DNA of 64,000 bases. Source: Paulownia fortunei (lineage: Eukaryota > Streptophyta > Magnoliopsida > Lamiales > Paulowniaceae). Where the stretch lies: assembly GCA_019321725.1 (NCBI GenBank), contig CM033108.1, forward strand, positions 10,744,060 through 10,808,059. The letters are read 5' to 3'. Position numbers and translations under genes: made by a program. Shown here piece after piece: positions 35,400 through 47,867 of the stretch (its first letter is position 1; every line of letters begins with the position of its first letter). The notes under the pieces are model-generated. The model did no database searches. It was not told the DNA's origin and worked only from the letters and a program-made list of their open reading frames with translations.

Positions 35400-36975
35400 A
35401 AGTACAATAGCTATGGCTTTAATTCAGAAACTGAAACTGAATGAGTTGCAGAAAATGAATATAGAGATTTTACAGACAGGAGTAATAGAGGCAAAGTTGG
35501 CAGTCCTAATGCTTCAGCCTACGCTAATTGATAGGATCAAACAGGGACAGCGAGATGATGAATATCTCATCAATATGAGAAAATATGTTGTTGCAGGAAG
35601 TCTCCTGAATTTAAGATGACTCGGAATGATACTTTACAATTTAGAGGGTGGTTTTGTGTGCCAAATATTGATAACATTTGGGAAGATATTTTAAAAGAGG
35701 CACATTCGACCCCTTATTTAGTACATCCAGGGGCTACCAAGATGTATAAAGACTTGAAAATGCATTATTGGTGGCCGGGTATGAAAAAGGACATCGCCCA
35801 GCATGTGGAGCAATGTCTAACATGTCAGCAGATAAAGGCCAAACATTAAAGACCCGCAGGGACTTTGCAACCTCTACTTATTCCAAAATGGAAATAGGAA
35901 ATGATCATCATGGATTTCGTAACTAGTTTGCCAAAGACTACTAAGGGTCATGATGCTATTTGGGTTATTGTTGATAGATTGACCAAGTCTGCTCATTTCC
36001 TTCCCATATGTTCTACCTATTCCATGGATTATTATGCCCAATTATACGTTCAGGAGATTATCAGACTTCATGGAGTGCCATTGTTTATAGTTTCTGATAG
36101 AGATTCAAGTTTTTTGTCTGCTTTTTGGAGGAGTTTACACAAATCTTTAGGAACACAGTTATCATTCAATACAGCATATCATCCTCAGACGGATGGGCAA
36201 TCTGAACGAATAATACAAACATTGGAGGATATGCTTAGAGCCTATGTATTAGACTTCCAAGGTCAGTGGAGTAAATTCCTACCTTTAGTGGAGTTTGCAT
36301 ACAACAACAGCTATTAGACTAGTATTGGAATGGCTCCCTATGAAGCATTGTATGGCAAAAAGTGTAGGTCTCCGATACACTAGGATGAAGTTGGTGAGAA
36401 GAAACTTTTAGGCCCAGATATGATTCGAGAGATGACAGAAGCCGTGTTACAAATTCGACAAAGAATGCAAACTGCCCAAAATCGACAGAAAAGTTATGCA
36501 GATCGACGAAGAAGGGCATTGGAGTTTGCAATAGGAGATCAAGTGTTTTTGAAAGTAGCACCAATGAAGGGCATCATGCGGTTTGGGAAGAAAGGAAAAT
36601 TGAGTCACAGATACATTGGCCCATTCCGGGTGATTGAAAGAATTGGTGATGTTTCTTACAGACTGGATCTGCCAACATCTATGTCCCAAATACACAATGT
36701 ATTTCATATGTCTATGCTGAGGAAATATATTGCTAATCCCTCTCACATTCTGAAGAATGAACTAGTGGAATTAAAGGCAGATTTGAGCTACGAAGAAAAG
36801 CCTGTACGGATTTTGTTATGAGAAGTGAAGCAGCTAAAAATAAACAGATTCCATTGGTTAAAGTGTTATGGAGAAACCAATTAGTAGAAGAGGCCACTTG
36901 GGAAAGGAGGATGAAATGAGAACTAAGTATCCTGAATTTTTTTGGTAAGTGAAATTTCAAGGATGAAATTTTTAT
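35400..36975 (+). pseudogene. Chromovirus integrase and chromodomain relic
   Basis: The zinc-binding HHCC region HPGATKMYKDLKMHYWWPGM...CLTCQQIKAKH (35730-35846) is followed by the catalytic core. MDFVTSLPKT and IWVIVDRLTKSAHFLP hold the first Asp, VSDRDSSFLSAFW the second Asp and TDGQSERIIQTLEDMLR the Glu. Then YEALYGKKCRSP, GDQVFLKVAPMKG and the GPFRVIERIGDVSYRLDLP C-terminal domain follow. A weak chromodomain tail (IPLVKVLWRNQLVEEATWE type, broken by frameshift) is at 36805-36950. This domain order and the tail place the element among the Tekay/Del chromoviruses. Stops near 35847, 35899, 36316, 36381 and 36819 inactivate it. Confidence 0.93.
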
Positions 36976-36976
36976 A

Positions 36977-36988
36977 AGGAGGGGAGAA
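36977..36988 (+). promoter_or_regulatory. Polypurine tract of the chromovirus
   Basis: AGGAGGGGAGAA lies directly before the 3' LTR start and is all purine. This is the expected site for plus-strand priming. Confidence 0.85.
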
Positions 36989-39892
36989 TATAATACCCGA
37001 GCCTCTTACTACTTACATGGACACATATGATTCATACATTACATGTTAATTACATGTCATTTGCATTGATATGACATCATATAATTCATTTTATTTTATA
37101 CGGCATTGTTAACCATTAAGCTTAATTTTTTAAGCTCTCGCACGGTATTGATTATCAAATCCCCTAACCTAAGTGGTTGATTTTGTATTGAGATAAGAAG
37201 AAATTTTGGTATCAATATAGTGAATAGTGCTAGGTTACACGTGGTAACCTTAGAAGTTCGAAAGGTGTCACCGAAAAGTTTATAGAAAGGGGGTCAGTTC
37301 GATCATGAATTTTAATATTATATGTATATTTAAATCATACACTTCAGAAAACTAGACATACAATACTATAATTTAAATGTTATATAACTAGGTTCATAGG
37401 CTTGTAACACTTTCGGTGCACAAACTTATCAATTGGGCAATAATCGATGATTTTTCGGGTAAAGAACCTAATGAACGGACATAGGAATTTGCTACGGGAA
37501 TGAATGGTGATGAAGATAGGTTGCAACCAAATAAGACTATGTGAGACACACAAGATTAGGGCTGCAAGATAAGGGAGAAAATCAGATTATACCATTACAT
37601 GCCACCTCAAGCTTATGTCACCTCATGCTTAACTTATCAAGCTAGCACCTCAACCTATTCTCCATTCTTAATCTAACAGCCACGACTTGAACCTTATTCT
37701 AAACTATTTCAGCTTCTAAATACATGTAAAAATATATCTAAATAGGTCCTAAGTGATTCCAACCGAAAAAGGAGGCAAAACAAGCAAAGGGAAGGAGAAA
37801 TAACCAAGTTCAAGTATAAAACTATGCAAGGTGGGCTTAACCTATGGGTTTGGCATGACTTTCAGATTTATTTTGAGGTTTATTGGATTATTAAGCTTTG
37901 AATATTATTTATAAATGTGTTAGGATGTTATTAGATAGGCTTTGATGCATAAAGAAATGGTTTATGGTTGGAAATATTTGATAGAAAATACTTGTACTAG
38001 AAACTGTCACCTTGCTGTATTCTTGTGTTTTAGGCTTCAAAAGTGTATGGTATGTTGAATAAAACCTATAATTATCATCATATACATGTTTATATATGAT
38101 TTAAGAGTATTGGAATGAATTTTGATCGGTTAGAAATTAAAATAGAGAATGATATTGGAGAAACACTCAAACTCCCAAAGTAGCAAAATCTATTTTGGTG
38201 TGCTGTGAAGGAGACTGAATTAGGGGAGCTAAATCCATTATTTTTGGCAAGAATATAACCTGGTGGTCTCTGTGTATATGTTATATAAGTGTGGTAAAAA
38301 TTTGGGAGAGATTGAATATACGTAAGGGTGCCAAAACTATTAATGTCATGAAGTGTGCAAAACTGTCACGGTAGGAAAACAATCTGTTTCAGTATGTTGT
38401 GAAGAGAGCTGAACTTGGGAAGCTATATCCATGATTTTTATCAATTATATGATATGGTTACATTTAAATACATGTTATCTAAGTGTGGTAAAAATTTGGG
38501 AGTGATTGGATATGTTTAGGGATGTCAAAATTATCATGCAACTAAATTGGACAGCAAGTAAATATGAAAATGTGAATCTGTCCTATTTGATAAATTAGCA
38601 TATTTCAACCTAGATATGTTGCTATTGAGTGTTAACAATTAGGTACATGATATTAGAGTTATAATACTTTAATTATATGATGTTTACATGTATCTAAGAT
38701 GAGAAATTAAGGTATTGGAGGGATTAAATTGAGTTCTAGTTTGTGAAACCTAGATACCTTGGTGTTTAAGGTCTTAGTATGATATTTTATGCTTTTAACT
38801 TGCCAAATTGGGAATGGTGCTTGATGTTGGTAATATTACAGGCTATTTTATATCTAATATTGAAGGGAAATAATAAACAAATCTAGACTAAACCACCAAT
38901 GAAGTGAAAGATAAGTAAAGATTCATTTACAACTATAATGCATAGACATAGTAAATGTGTGATTTATATGTAATACCATAGATCATGTGTGCAAAGCAGA
39001 TGACACACATTACTATCATTCATGTCCATTGAGCATACATACATGGGCATTGGCACGTGCATGCATCATATACGAGCATTGTGATAAATCTTGCATTGCA
39101 CGGCATGATTCTGAGAAAGGAAAATATTTTGTTGACCACTACTAGTGCACCGAAACATGCATGAATTTGTAAAGTTTTATGCATAGATTTGCAGGTTCGC
39201 GTGCATGAATTTGCATGCGTATGAGTATGCATGGATTTACATGCTTATATGATAATTGGCCATTGGATTATGACGGTGTACAGAGCTCTTTTCCGGTACA
39301 TGAGATAGTAGCATTGGTCAGGGGCCCAAGAAAGAAATGATTTTGAGAGAAATATTTTGATGCATAAAATTGCATTGTGGGCATAGCATGTTGAGATGCA
39401 TGACTTGATATTGTAAATTATTCTTTGACATGCATAATCATTACTTGCTGAGCATTAGCTCATATAGTTTATGTATTGTAGGTGAGTACAGCGATGCTTG
39501 AAGCATCTTTTATTAGCTGGGCAGCTGTTGGAGCTTCTGCAGGTGTTTGAGGGAGTGTGTACATGGATGACGACCTATTGGGCTATTTTGTTGGCTTGTT
39601 ACATTTTGAGTCTGTTGTAATTATATTTTTAAACTGGCACTATATTTCGCTTTTAAAACTTTACTGTAAATAAGTATGTAAATATTGGGTCGTTGTGGGT
39701 GTTGTGCTTTTATATAAATACTGATCCTGCTATATATATGATGTGTGAGAAAGTATTTTAAGCAGAGTTGTGTATGTAAAAAGTGATTTATCTTTTCTTA
39801 AATGTTACAAAAAAAAAATTCATGCATGCATACAAGTTCTATCATGTCAAATTATACTATATATCTAGTCGTATAGTAATTGGGTTGTTATA
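36989..39892 (+). repeat. Tekay-family 3' LTR
   Basis: Full-length LTR of 2904 bases, TATAATACCCGAGCC... to ...GGGTTGTTATA. Both ends carry transitions relative to the solo LTRs (TGTGATACCC and GTTACA), so the host element is older than the nested solo copies. It contains CATGCA-rich sequence at 39155-39240 and the TATA box at 39709-39720. The next five bases, CTAGT (39893-39897), lie in family A sequence. Confidence 0.93.
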
Positions 39893-40170
39893 CTAGTACA
39901 TACACAAACTATTGGAATATTTTTGCAATTATCTTATACTAATTAAGTATTTCTTTTTCCAATCAATCATATGAAAAATGGAATTTTTCAATCATTGGCC
40001 AAACTAAAATAATGAGTTGTTTTCAGACTTATTTCTTAAAAGAAGATAAATACAACCAATGGTCCAATATTCTAAAATAGTTAAAAAAAATAACTTTTAG
40101 ATTATGTATATGCAAACTCTAAATGGTAAAATTCCAGCAACTAAAGTATATTTATAGAGTATACATTGGT
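39893..40170 (-). repeat. Family A repeat, outer piece (A5), inverted
   Basis: Reverse complement of about 11870-12150 (shared CATATGAAAAATGGAATTT, AATACAACCAATGGTCCAAT). It begins exactly at the end of the chromovirus 3' LTR, with CTAGTACATACAC corresponding to the GTGTATGTACGTACTAG of A2. The rest of this A copy does not follow it. Confidence 0.75.
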
Positions 40171-40952
40171 AAAAAATTAGAAAATATTCCCATTTTTGGT
40201 GCCCTTTCTAAACTTAACAGATAATATTAGACTATATTTGGTTTTAAACTCTGAGTTCTGTTTTCTTCTTTTGAGTACAAAAATGCATTTGGCAGTGGTG
40301 TTCTTGGAGAACACCAGCAGATTCTCCGAGAAAGCCCATTCTTTGCTCTTTTTAAGATTTGACAATTACCTTATAAAATCATTAATTCATCCACTATTTG
40401 TGTCTTTATTTTTTGAAAAGAGCTTTGCAGTTACTTGTCTAATCAATAATGAAGAAGGGTACTATCATTTCAGGTTTTATTTTATGTATTTTGTAATTTA
40501 TTTTCTTCTTCTACTTAGTCACCATGTCACCAATGGTGACTCTTCTCCCACAGGGATCAATGTTGTCCATCGCTTGCTTTCGCATGTCAAATAGAAATTT
40601 ATCGCTCTTGACACTAGTGTCGGGCCTATTGTTGAGTCGTAGTCACATCAACACTACTGCTACTGCTGTTGCATGTCCTAATTACGGAAGCAAACATTTT
40701 TTCACACTGGAATTTGTGGGTTGGGGAAGTATCAAGGATAGGAGAAGAGTAAAATAGTGGAATTGAGAGGGTTTAAATGGTTTACGAGAGAGGCTTAAGG
40801 ATTGGGGGTTTTGGTGTAACAGAAAGAAGTAAGCGGACATGAATGCCATGTATACCTTTGTTTTGCAGATTTTTTGAGTGCTTGTTATTTATTTCTGCAT
40901 AGGTTTTTGGCCATGGATGAAACATATTTTTTTAGACTTTGATTTTTCAAAA

Positions 40953-40953
<1 letters not shown>
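40171..40953. other. Intergenic stretch, no gene I can support
   Basis: Several open frames of up to 132 codons occur on both strands, none with recognisable domains. A 15-base odd palindrome (GTCACCAATGGTGAC) is at 40526-40540. 40520-40760 is less AT-rich than its surroundings and could be an old gene fragment, but I cannot identify it. Confidence 0.35.
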
Positions 40954-41028
<75 letters not shown>

Positions 41029-41032
41029 TATC
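40954..41032. repeat. Compound (AC)n(AT)n microsatellite
   Basis: About 15 AC units pass into about 20 AT units, then TACATATATATC. The array is uninterrupted and so probably polymorphic. Confidence 0.95.
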
Positions 41033-41114
41033 ACTATAGAGGTGCTTGAATTGAATGTTATTTTTCTTGGTTGGGAAGACGCCAACCTTTCTGAAGTGGA
41101 AGACTAGTTGTTGA

Positions 41115-42505
41115 CTACAAGTAAAATAATTGCAAAAATATTCAATTAGTTTGTGTACGTATTAGGTCTGGTTATTTGCTTTACTTAAACCATTAGTTTT
41201 CAGTATTTTTGAAATTATCTACTTTTCTAAATCTTAAATAAATACTTTTTAAGTGTGATTCATCAATGTTTCATTTTTGTTACAGTGCTTTATTTTTTAC
41301 TTTGTAACATTATAGAAAAAAATACATTATTGTAAGAATGTCTAGAATATAACATCCAGGATAAATGTATAAACTTGCATCTAAAAATAATTTGGAGAAT
41401 GTGCATGTCAATAAATTCCGTAAAGAACAACTTAATGTTATTAGTATGAGTCCTTGTTGTCATGTAATGCAGATCATCTACACTCTTTACTACCTTATAT
41501 TCTACTAAGACCATAACTATTTTCTTTGTTTCCATTGCAACTCTTGAAAATATCTATGCTAGTAATTTTTACCCTAAATGTGATGATGTCGATCAAGCAA
41601 CATCCAATAAAGACATAATACTCTATCCACCCGATAAATTATGTTTGAATTATTGTGAAGTTTTAAATGATAGTTAAAAAAACTTGAAATTTATCGTATG
41701 AAATACTGTAATTTTGGAAAATAAATTGTCATTCAAAAACTGAACATTATTTGTGAACACAAGAAAAAATAAATAAATAAAGAGCATTCAATTGTTGATA
41801 GAAAAAGTATTAATAAAGCTCATTACATTTTTTGGAATACATGTTATATTCATAATAAACTATATAAATCTTATCAAATTTCAACCATAAAAAATTACAA
41901 AAGTTTAAGTCTTCAGTTGATTTGAAATTAAGTATAATTAACATGAGATATAGTGCATCAATTTCTTTACTCTCTTTTGTGACAAAGGACTAATATTTTG
42001 TGAGTACAAAAGTACACTTTCTCAAATTAAAACATAATTGTTATATTCATTAGGCTGTTTAAAATAAAAAGTAAAAGAAATTAGAATTCATGGCAAAGAA
42101 AGGAGTTTTAGTAATATCTTGTTTGTGTTATAATTAAATACATATCCACAAATTCTACGAGAATAGTATGTTATATTCCCTCTTAGCTCAAACAATTATT
42201 TTACAAAAACAATATGTGGGAACTAAACTAAAAAAAATATTCTTATAAACTTTACGGTGAAAAATTAAATCACCCAACTGAATCATCATGTTAAATCATT
42301 TAAGGAGCTGAATACTAACCTGGATGCATATCCTAAATCCATAGTAATGAGAGCGAAGGGGTTAACGTTTTCCACAATCAAATCACCTTAAGTATTGTAA
42401 TAAATAATAAATAAAATAACAATAATATAGATTGGACCACAATAATCACAATAAAATAATCTTTTAATTGTCGAGGCACAATAATACATTAGAATAAGTG
42501 TAAAC
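41115..42505 (+). repeat. Family A repeat, copy A3 (truncated)
   Basis: Direct match to 12110-12390 plus 13503-14650 of A2 and to 6701-8580 of A1, without the B1 or plastid insertions, so it shows the uninterrupted order. It stops at about GAATAAGTGTAAAC. No coding capacity. Confidence 0.75.
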
Positions 42506-43250
42506 ATATAATGGCATCACAATAATGAGATTCGAGTTTGAATATCACATTTAACCTAGTTAGTTAAATATAAATATATAATGAAATTTTAATATGTACG
42601 AGTATATTACCGAATTTTTATTAAAAATTACTATAAAAAAATCAGCTCAAAAATATTAAAACATATAATGTATAGATTCATAGAGTACGGATAAAATACA
42701 AATGCAAATCTTAAACTCATTTTATAGGGAAATTTTCATCTATCAAAGATTATAATTTGAAAAAAAAATGTATAAAGTAAAGTATGGAGTGACAGTAGCT
42801 GGATTTTGTTGGTGTATTTGGACTTTCCATGCTCATCTTGCATGGCTGCCCATTGCCATCAGGACCGACCCACCAAGAACCCAGTTGTCTCCTACAATTT
42901 CCCTTATGGCTTATGTTTGTTTACCTAAACTAACCCCTTTGATGAAGCCAATTGACAAATCATACTAAATTTTCCAATTTTCCCCCAAAGATTTGTGATC
43001 TCCCACTTTTTATTGCTATAGTCTACGTTCACTTCTTGAACTTTAGTGGTTAAAATACAATTAAAAAAATACAACTTTATACTTATATAAAATATTTTGA
43101 ATTAATTCTGAGAGCACACATTTCAGAAGTATTTACAAAAACTTTTACATTTAAAAAATGTTGAATTTAAAAAAAAAAGGAAAAGTAATTGAAAAATAAA
43201 AGTTAGTAGGATTTGCAAAATATTGTTAAAAAGTAGAATTAACTAAAAAG
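42506..43250. other. Intergenic stretch, no gene
   Basis: 42610-42710 is the second copy of a short repeat shared with 11380-11480. 42790-42960 is less AT-rich and has a short frame of 66 codons with no recognised domain. The rest is AT-rich. Confidence 0.4.
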
Positions 43251-43752
43251 AGCGTTTGGTAATAAGTTATAAAAGTAAGTCCAACTTACTTTTTTTTATA
43301 TAAAAGTCTAAATTACCCTTGGACTTTAAAATAGTAATTTTTTTTTGGTGAAGTTTGATCAAATAGATTAAACTAAATTGTTTATACGTAAAACTAATGA
43401 TATTTATATACTAATGTATCAATATATTTATTAATATAAATATATAAATGTAGATAAATATGTATTCATGTATATTTATATTTATATTTATAAAATATAA
43501 TTTTTTATATAATTATATATTTATCCATATTTATTAAAGTAAGAGTATTTTCGAATTATAAAAATATTTTTGAGGGTAAAAATGTCCAAAATAACTTCTA
43601 AATATTTTCCAAAAAACCGAAAGTTGGTAGAAGCAATCTAGCTTCTAACCACTTAACTTTAGAGAAAGTTATTTTCCCAGACACTAAAATTGAGTGTTTT
43701 TTTTCCAAGCTAAAAGCCCAAAAACACTTATATAAGTTTTCTGAAACACTCA
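43251..43752. mobile_element. Possible hAT-like MITE
   Basis: Left end GAGCGTTTGGTAATAAGTTATAAAAGT and right end (reverse complement) GAGTGTTTCAGAAAACTTATATAAGT form an imperfect terminal inverted repeat, with an AT-rich non-coding interior of about 450 bases. I could not find a clear 8-bp target-site duplication, so the call is tentative. Confidence 0.35.
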
Positions 43753-43758
43753 CTTTTA

Positions 43759-43840
43759 GACCGGATGGGTCACGCACCAATATTTTCTGAATCGAACTAG
43801 ACCGGATGGATCACACACCAATATTTTCTGAATCGAATCG
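43759..43840. repeat. 41-base tandem duplication
   Basis: GACCGGATGGGTCACGCACC and GACCGGATGGATCACACACC each begin a 41-base unit ending TTTTCTGAATCGAA plus three bases; the two copies differ at a few sites. They lie at the start of a GGTCCGAT/GGTTCAACCGG-rich stretch (to about 44220) whose ends are loosely inverted (AACCGGTC near 43928, GACCGATAG near 44150). That stretch may be a non-autonomous DNA element. Confidence 0.7.
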
Positions 43841-44480
43841 GACCAGATAGGTCGGTCCAATCGGTTCGACCACAAACCAATGGTTAGTTTGGTCCGATTA
43901 GTCTTATATAACTATTTTTTTGGTTCAACCGGTCAAACTATTTTATTTTTATTTTTATTTTTTTGAGAAGTTTAAAGACTTAAACTTGAAATTTTCTTAT
44001 ATGTATATGATTATTAAAATTTTGGGTTTTATTAGATATTTTTTAATTGGTTATTTTTTTTACCTTTAAAATGTATTACATAACAAATATTTTATTGACT
44101 TCCTATAATATAATTAAAAAATATAATTAATTTTTATTAGATCAGTTAGACCGATAGTTGAACCGATCTGACTGATTGAACTGTTGATTGATAATAAGAC
44201 TGATTTAGTCACTCATCTGATTATAAAAATAATGGCACGCACATCTTGCTTTAAAAGAATTCTTGGTTCATGGAGATGACTTGCCAGCCAATTTTACACA
44301 AAGGTTTTGTGAGAAGCAACTCCATTGTCTTTTTGATGCAAGATAAAGAAAATCAACATATAAAGAGTTGTAGGATACTACTTTTGGATCTCATCCATGG
44401 AATTTAAGATGGCTATTTAATTTTTCAAGTAAGAGTATGTTTGACAAGTATTTTATAAGATGTTATAGAATCTTATCCTA

Positions 44481-44534
44481 TAAAAATATATGGCAAGAAT
44501 TATAGAATAAAAATATATGGCAAGAATTATAGAA
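44481..44534. repeat. Perfect 27-base tandem duplication
   Basis: The unit starting TAAAAATATATGGCAAG occurs twice without a mismatch, so it is a recent local duplication. Confidence 0.9.
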
Positions 44535-45181
44535 CAAGAGCTTTTAATATTCTAAATTAAGATGTTACGTTATTATAAGCTACTTTTAAAAAATAAAGAA
44601 GCTTATTTATAAATTATTAACAATGCATTCAGTTCGATTATATCATCATAAAATATTTTATAAAATACAAAATCTTATTTTATTCAAACTTCTTTAAGAC
44701 CTTTTATTTGAAGTAAGATCAAATATCTTATAAGACATTGTATTAAATGTACTAATAATTCAATCAAACACCCTCCAAATGTTTTAAATAGAATAGAAAA
44801 GAATCCTAATCCCTCATAAGAAGAATGGGATATGGAATTTAGATCCTATTCCCTATTACCAATGACCATTCTATAGTGTAGGATAATCCAAAAAGATATA
44901 GCGCATATTGAGAGCGCTTTTGGAATGAACATTCATTTAGAAAATGAAGTTTTTATTAAGTGTTTTTTGAGATGTCCTTTGAAATTATTAAAAGATGTTC
45001 GGTGAAAACACATTTCAAAAAAGTGTTATATAACTAAAAATATATTCTTCACATGAAAGTACAGGGAATAATTTTTGAGAAGCCACTAATTATCACTTCT
45101 TTAGACTTTTATAGACAAGACTTATCCTAAAAATCTATTTAATATTAACTACCAAATACCTAACAATTTTACAAATAGAAT

Positions 45182-45562
45182 TCTATATCTAAAAGTAGAG
45201 ATGTCAATGGGACAGGTTTAAATTTGGACGTACCCAACTTGGAGTGAGTTTTTAATATTCTAAACAGGTCCGGGATGGATTTTAAATTTTTACAAACCTA
45301 TCTTGCCCCATTTAATTTTTTATTTATTGCTTAATTTATTATATACATATTTATTTGAAATATTTTTCTAAATATCATTTTTAAAAAAAATTAATGGTAT
45401 TATTTTTAAAATATACTTTTTAATATTATAAAAAAATAAAACAGATTTAGCGGGTCCTACCCGCTCAAATCTGGGTCATGATCCTAAAAACAAATTAATG
45501 GGTGAATATGGATTTTGAAAGATCCACCTCAAACTCGCTCCATCACTATCTATATCTAAAAG
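45182..45562. mobile_element. Small element flanked by 14-base direct repeats
   Basis: TCTATATCTAAAAG occurs at 45182-45195 and again at 45549-45562. The enclosed ~350 bases start AGAGATGTCAATGGGACAGG, and the reverse complement of the right end begins AGATAGTGATGGAGCGAG, a weak inverted repeat. The GATGTCAATGGG opening is a common start of a dispersed plant non-autonomous element. The long direct repeat would better suit a SINE/LINE-type insertion, so the class is unresolved. Confidence 0.5.
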
Positions 45563-46019
45563 TTCTTATAAAATGTATTTCCAAACAATGATAGTACCCA
45601 CACAATCCAATGATTCCTTTTTGAGTTGGTGTAACTCACACAGATGCCCCATACGATGATATACTTAAGTTTGAAGGATAAGGTGACATATCAATGGAGC
45701 AATCATCATGAGTTGGTATCCATTAATTTGGGCCATCAGACCTTCTTTTGTTGGAGACACTAAAATGAAGAATTTGTCTAAATTAATATGAGAATTTGAT
45801 ACGATCTTAATCAAAATTCAAAACCAAACTTGTTGATTAGTCAAAGTCAAATTGAAAATCATTTAATTTTTTTAGTTTAAAAAATATATATGAAAATTGT
45901 TTACTTATATTATATCCAATTACTACTATCTAGAAAAATATGTTTGTCAAACCTCTATGAATGAGATTTTTAAACGTAGATATACTGTATTTGTTGATCT
46001 TTTGTTTTAGCTGAAAATT

Positions 46020-46725
46020 ATTTGTGATTTCATTATTTTGATCTACATATGATCTACTTAGGTAAAAATAGTTCTTTTCTTTAAATTATGATATTTTTTT
46101 GATCCAATGAAATATTATTTCTCAACTTGCTCACAAAAAAGGTGTTGTCTTTTTTGGTTTCATTTTGTCACTTTTTAATGTCTTTTTATTCATTGATTCC
46201 CTAACACAAAATATTAATAAAACTATAATATTAACAAGAATAAAGTAAAGAAAGTATAATGGATTTGATATAAAAATATCTAAAACAAACCTAAATTAAT
46301 CCACTTTTGTAGGAAATCACAATTGGATTTAACATATGCAATAAGTCTTTAAACCCCTATATGGCCCATAGAGGACGAGTTATAGTCTTATGAGGGTTTC
46401 CAGTGGTGATACCCACAAAATCTATGATAATTAACTTCTAACCATTATTCTCAGGAAGTAACAAAGTAATATAAAAATAAAATCAAACAAGTGTTGAATA
46501 TAACCTTTAGTCATTCAAAAGTCAATACATTTCCACAACAAGCATACTCAAGTGTGTATGAAACAATGTATAAGTGAAATCACATATAACCTCACAAAAA
46601 TCATCACCCAATCTTTAATGGAAGAGTTAAATATTATAGGCTTTTCATTTGGTACAAATCTCTACTACACCGAAGGCACCACACGAAATCAAATGGTCTT
46701 CAAAAAAGTTTGTAATATGACCAAA
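46020..46725 (+). repeat. Repeat B, second copy
   Basis: Direct match to 12740-13503 with many substitutions (shared GGTGATACCCACAAA, GGAAGAGTTAAATA, ACTACACCGAAGGCA). No coding potential. Probably an untranslated part of an old gypsy element. Confidence 0.6.
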
Positions 46726-47867
46726 GATTAGTGATGTGGCTAAGTAATAAAATAATAGCGTGAAACAAAAGTTCTAAAAATTTCATGGGATTAGAGACAT
46801 ACAATTTATCAATAAAGAATTCTCATACTCCACGAATTTCAACATCGGGACCTATTGTTATTGAATTGGACCATTTTTCATTATTTTTATTGATTTTGCA
46901 AAATTCTATTTTTAGTTGCAACTCATAATATTTTTAACACTTTGCAATTTTTTTTGTTTTTTTTTGTTTTTTTAGAAGAGAAATTCCCCCGCACTTATCA
47001 TTTATTTTACCCAAATTTCTTTTACAAGCTTACCTTATCAATGAAATATCTCTTAAGCTCCAAATTATTTTTAGATCAATGGTAGAATAATAGTATATTT
47101 AGTCTAGGTTACCGATATTTATTGAAAGACTCAAAGTGGCTCACTATTAGAGATATTATCTTAGAACATCACATGGGGAACAAACTAATTTAGTCATGGT
47201 CAAAAGAAAAAGTTCTAACACTTACCTTCTACATGTCAAAAATTCAAGAGATAACTAAAACGAGGGCACAAGAACTACCTATTTTGACACGCTTGTCTCC
47301 ACATCGAATAACATATCTATTTATACAAAAAGATTTCAGTATAATTATCATAAAAATATGTTAATCAAAGAACAGCATAAAAGTCCAAAAGAACACCCAT
47401 CATCAATCAAATCACATTATTCATGCTTAATTTTAATCATTGAAATTGGAAAAATATCTACGACTAAAAACAAAATTGACAATTCACAATTTTTTGTTAA
47501 AAACTTCACAAACTTATCATGTTATGCAAAAAATAAATAAATAAATAAATAAAAATAAAGATATGTCTCAAAAGCGTTAAAGTTACCCTTTATTATGTCA
47601 CCATTTTTCATGATTTCGATAGACCCAAAACAAAACATGTTTGAATTTTTTTTCTTTTTTTTTAAAAAGTAGAAAACACACATTGAACATACAAGACATG
47701 ATATCAACTATCCCCTCCCCCAATCTAATCGAAACATTATCCCCAATATCGAAAATAAATAGAAAAAATAGAGTTTAGAATATATTACTTGAAATGTGAT
47801 TTATTGTAAAATAAAACTGAAACAACACAATATGTATACTATTAGTTAAAATCATTAAGGATAAATT
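46726..47867. other. Intergenic stretch, no gene
   Basis: Contains poly-T runs near 46940-46975, an (AAAT)n tract at about 47530-47552 and C-rich AGAGAAATTCCCCCGCACTT- and CCCCTCCCCCAATCTAATCG-type pieces that recall gypsy untranslated regions on the minus strand. I recognise no protein. Confidence 0.4.

Noticed and set aside
40196..40757. Open frames of 132 and 77 codons
   Set aside because: No recognisable domain, hydrophobic AT-driven composition and competing frames on both strands; not enough to call a gene.
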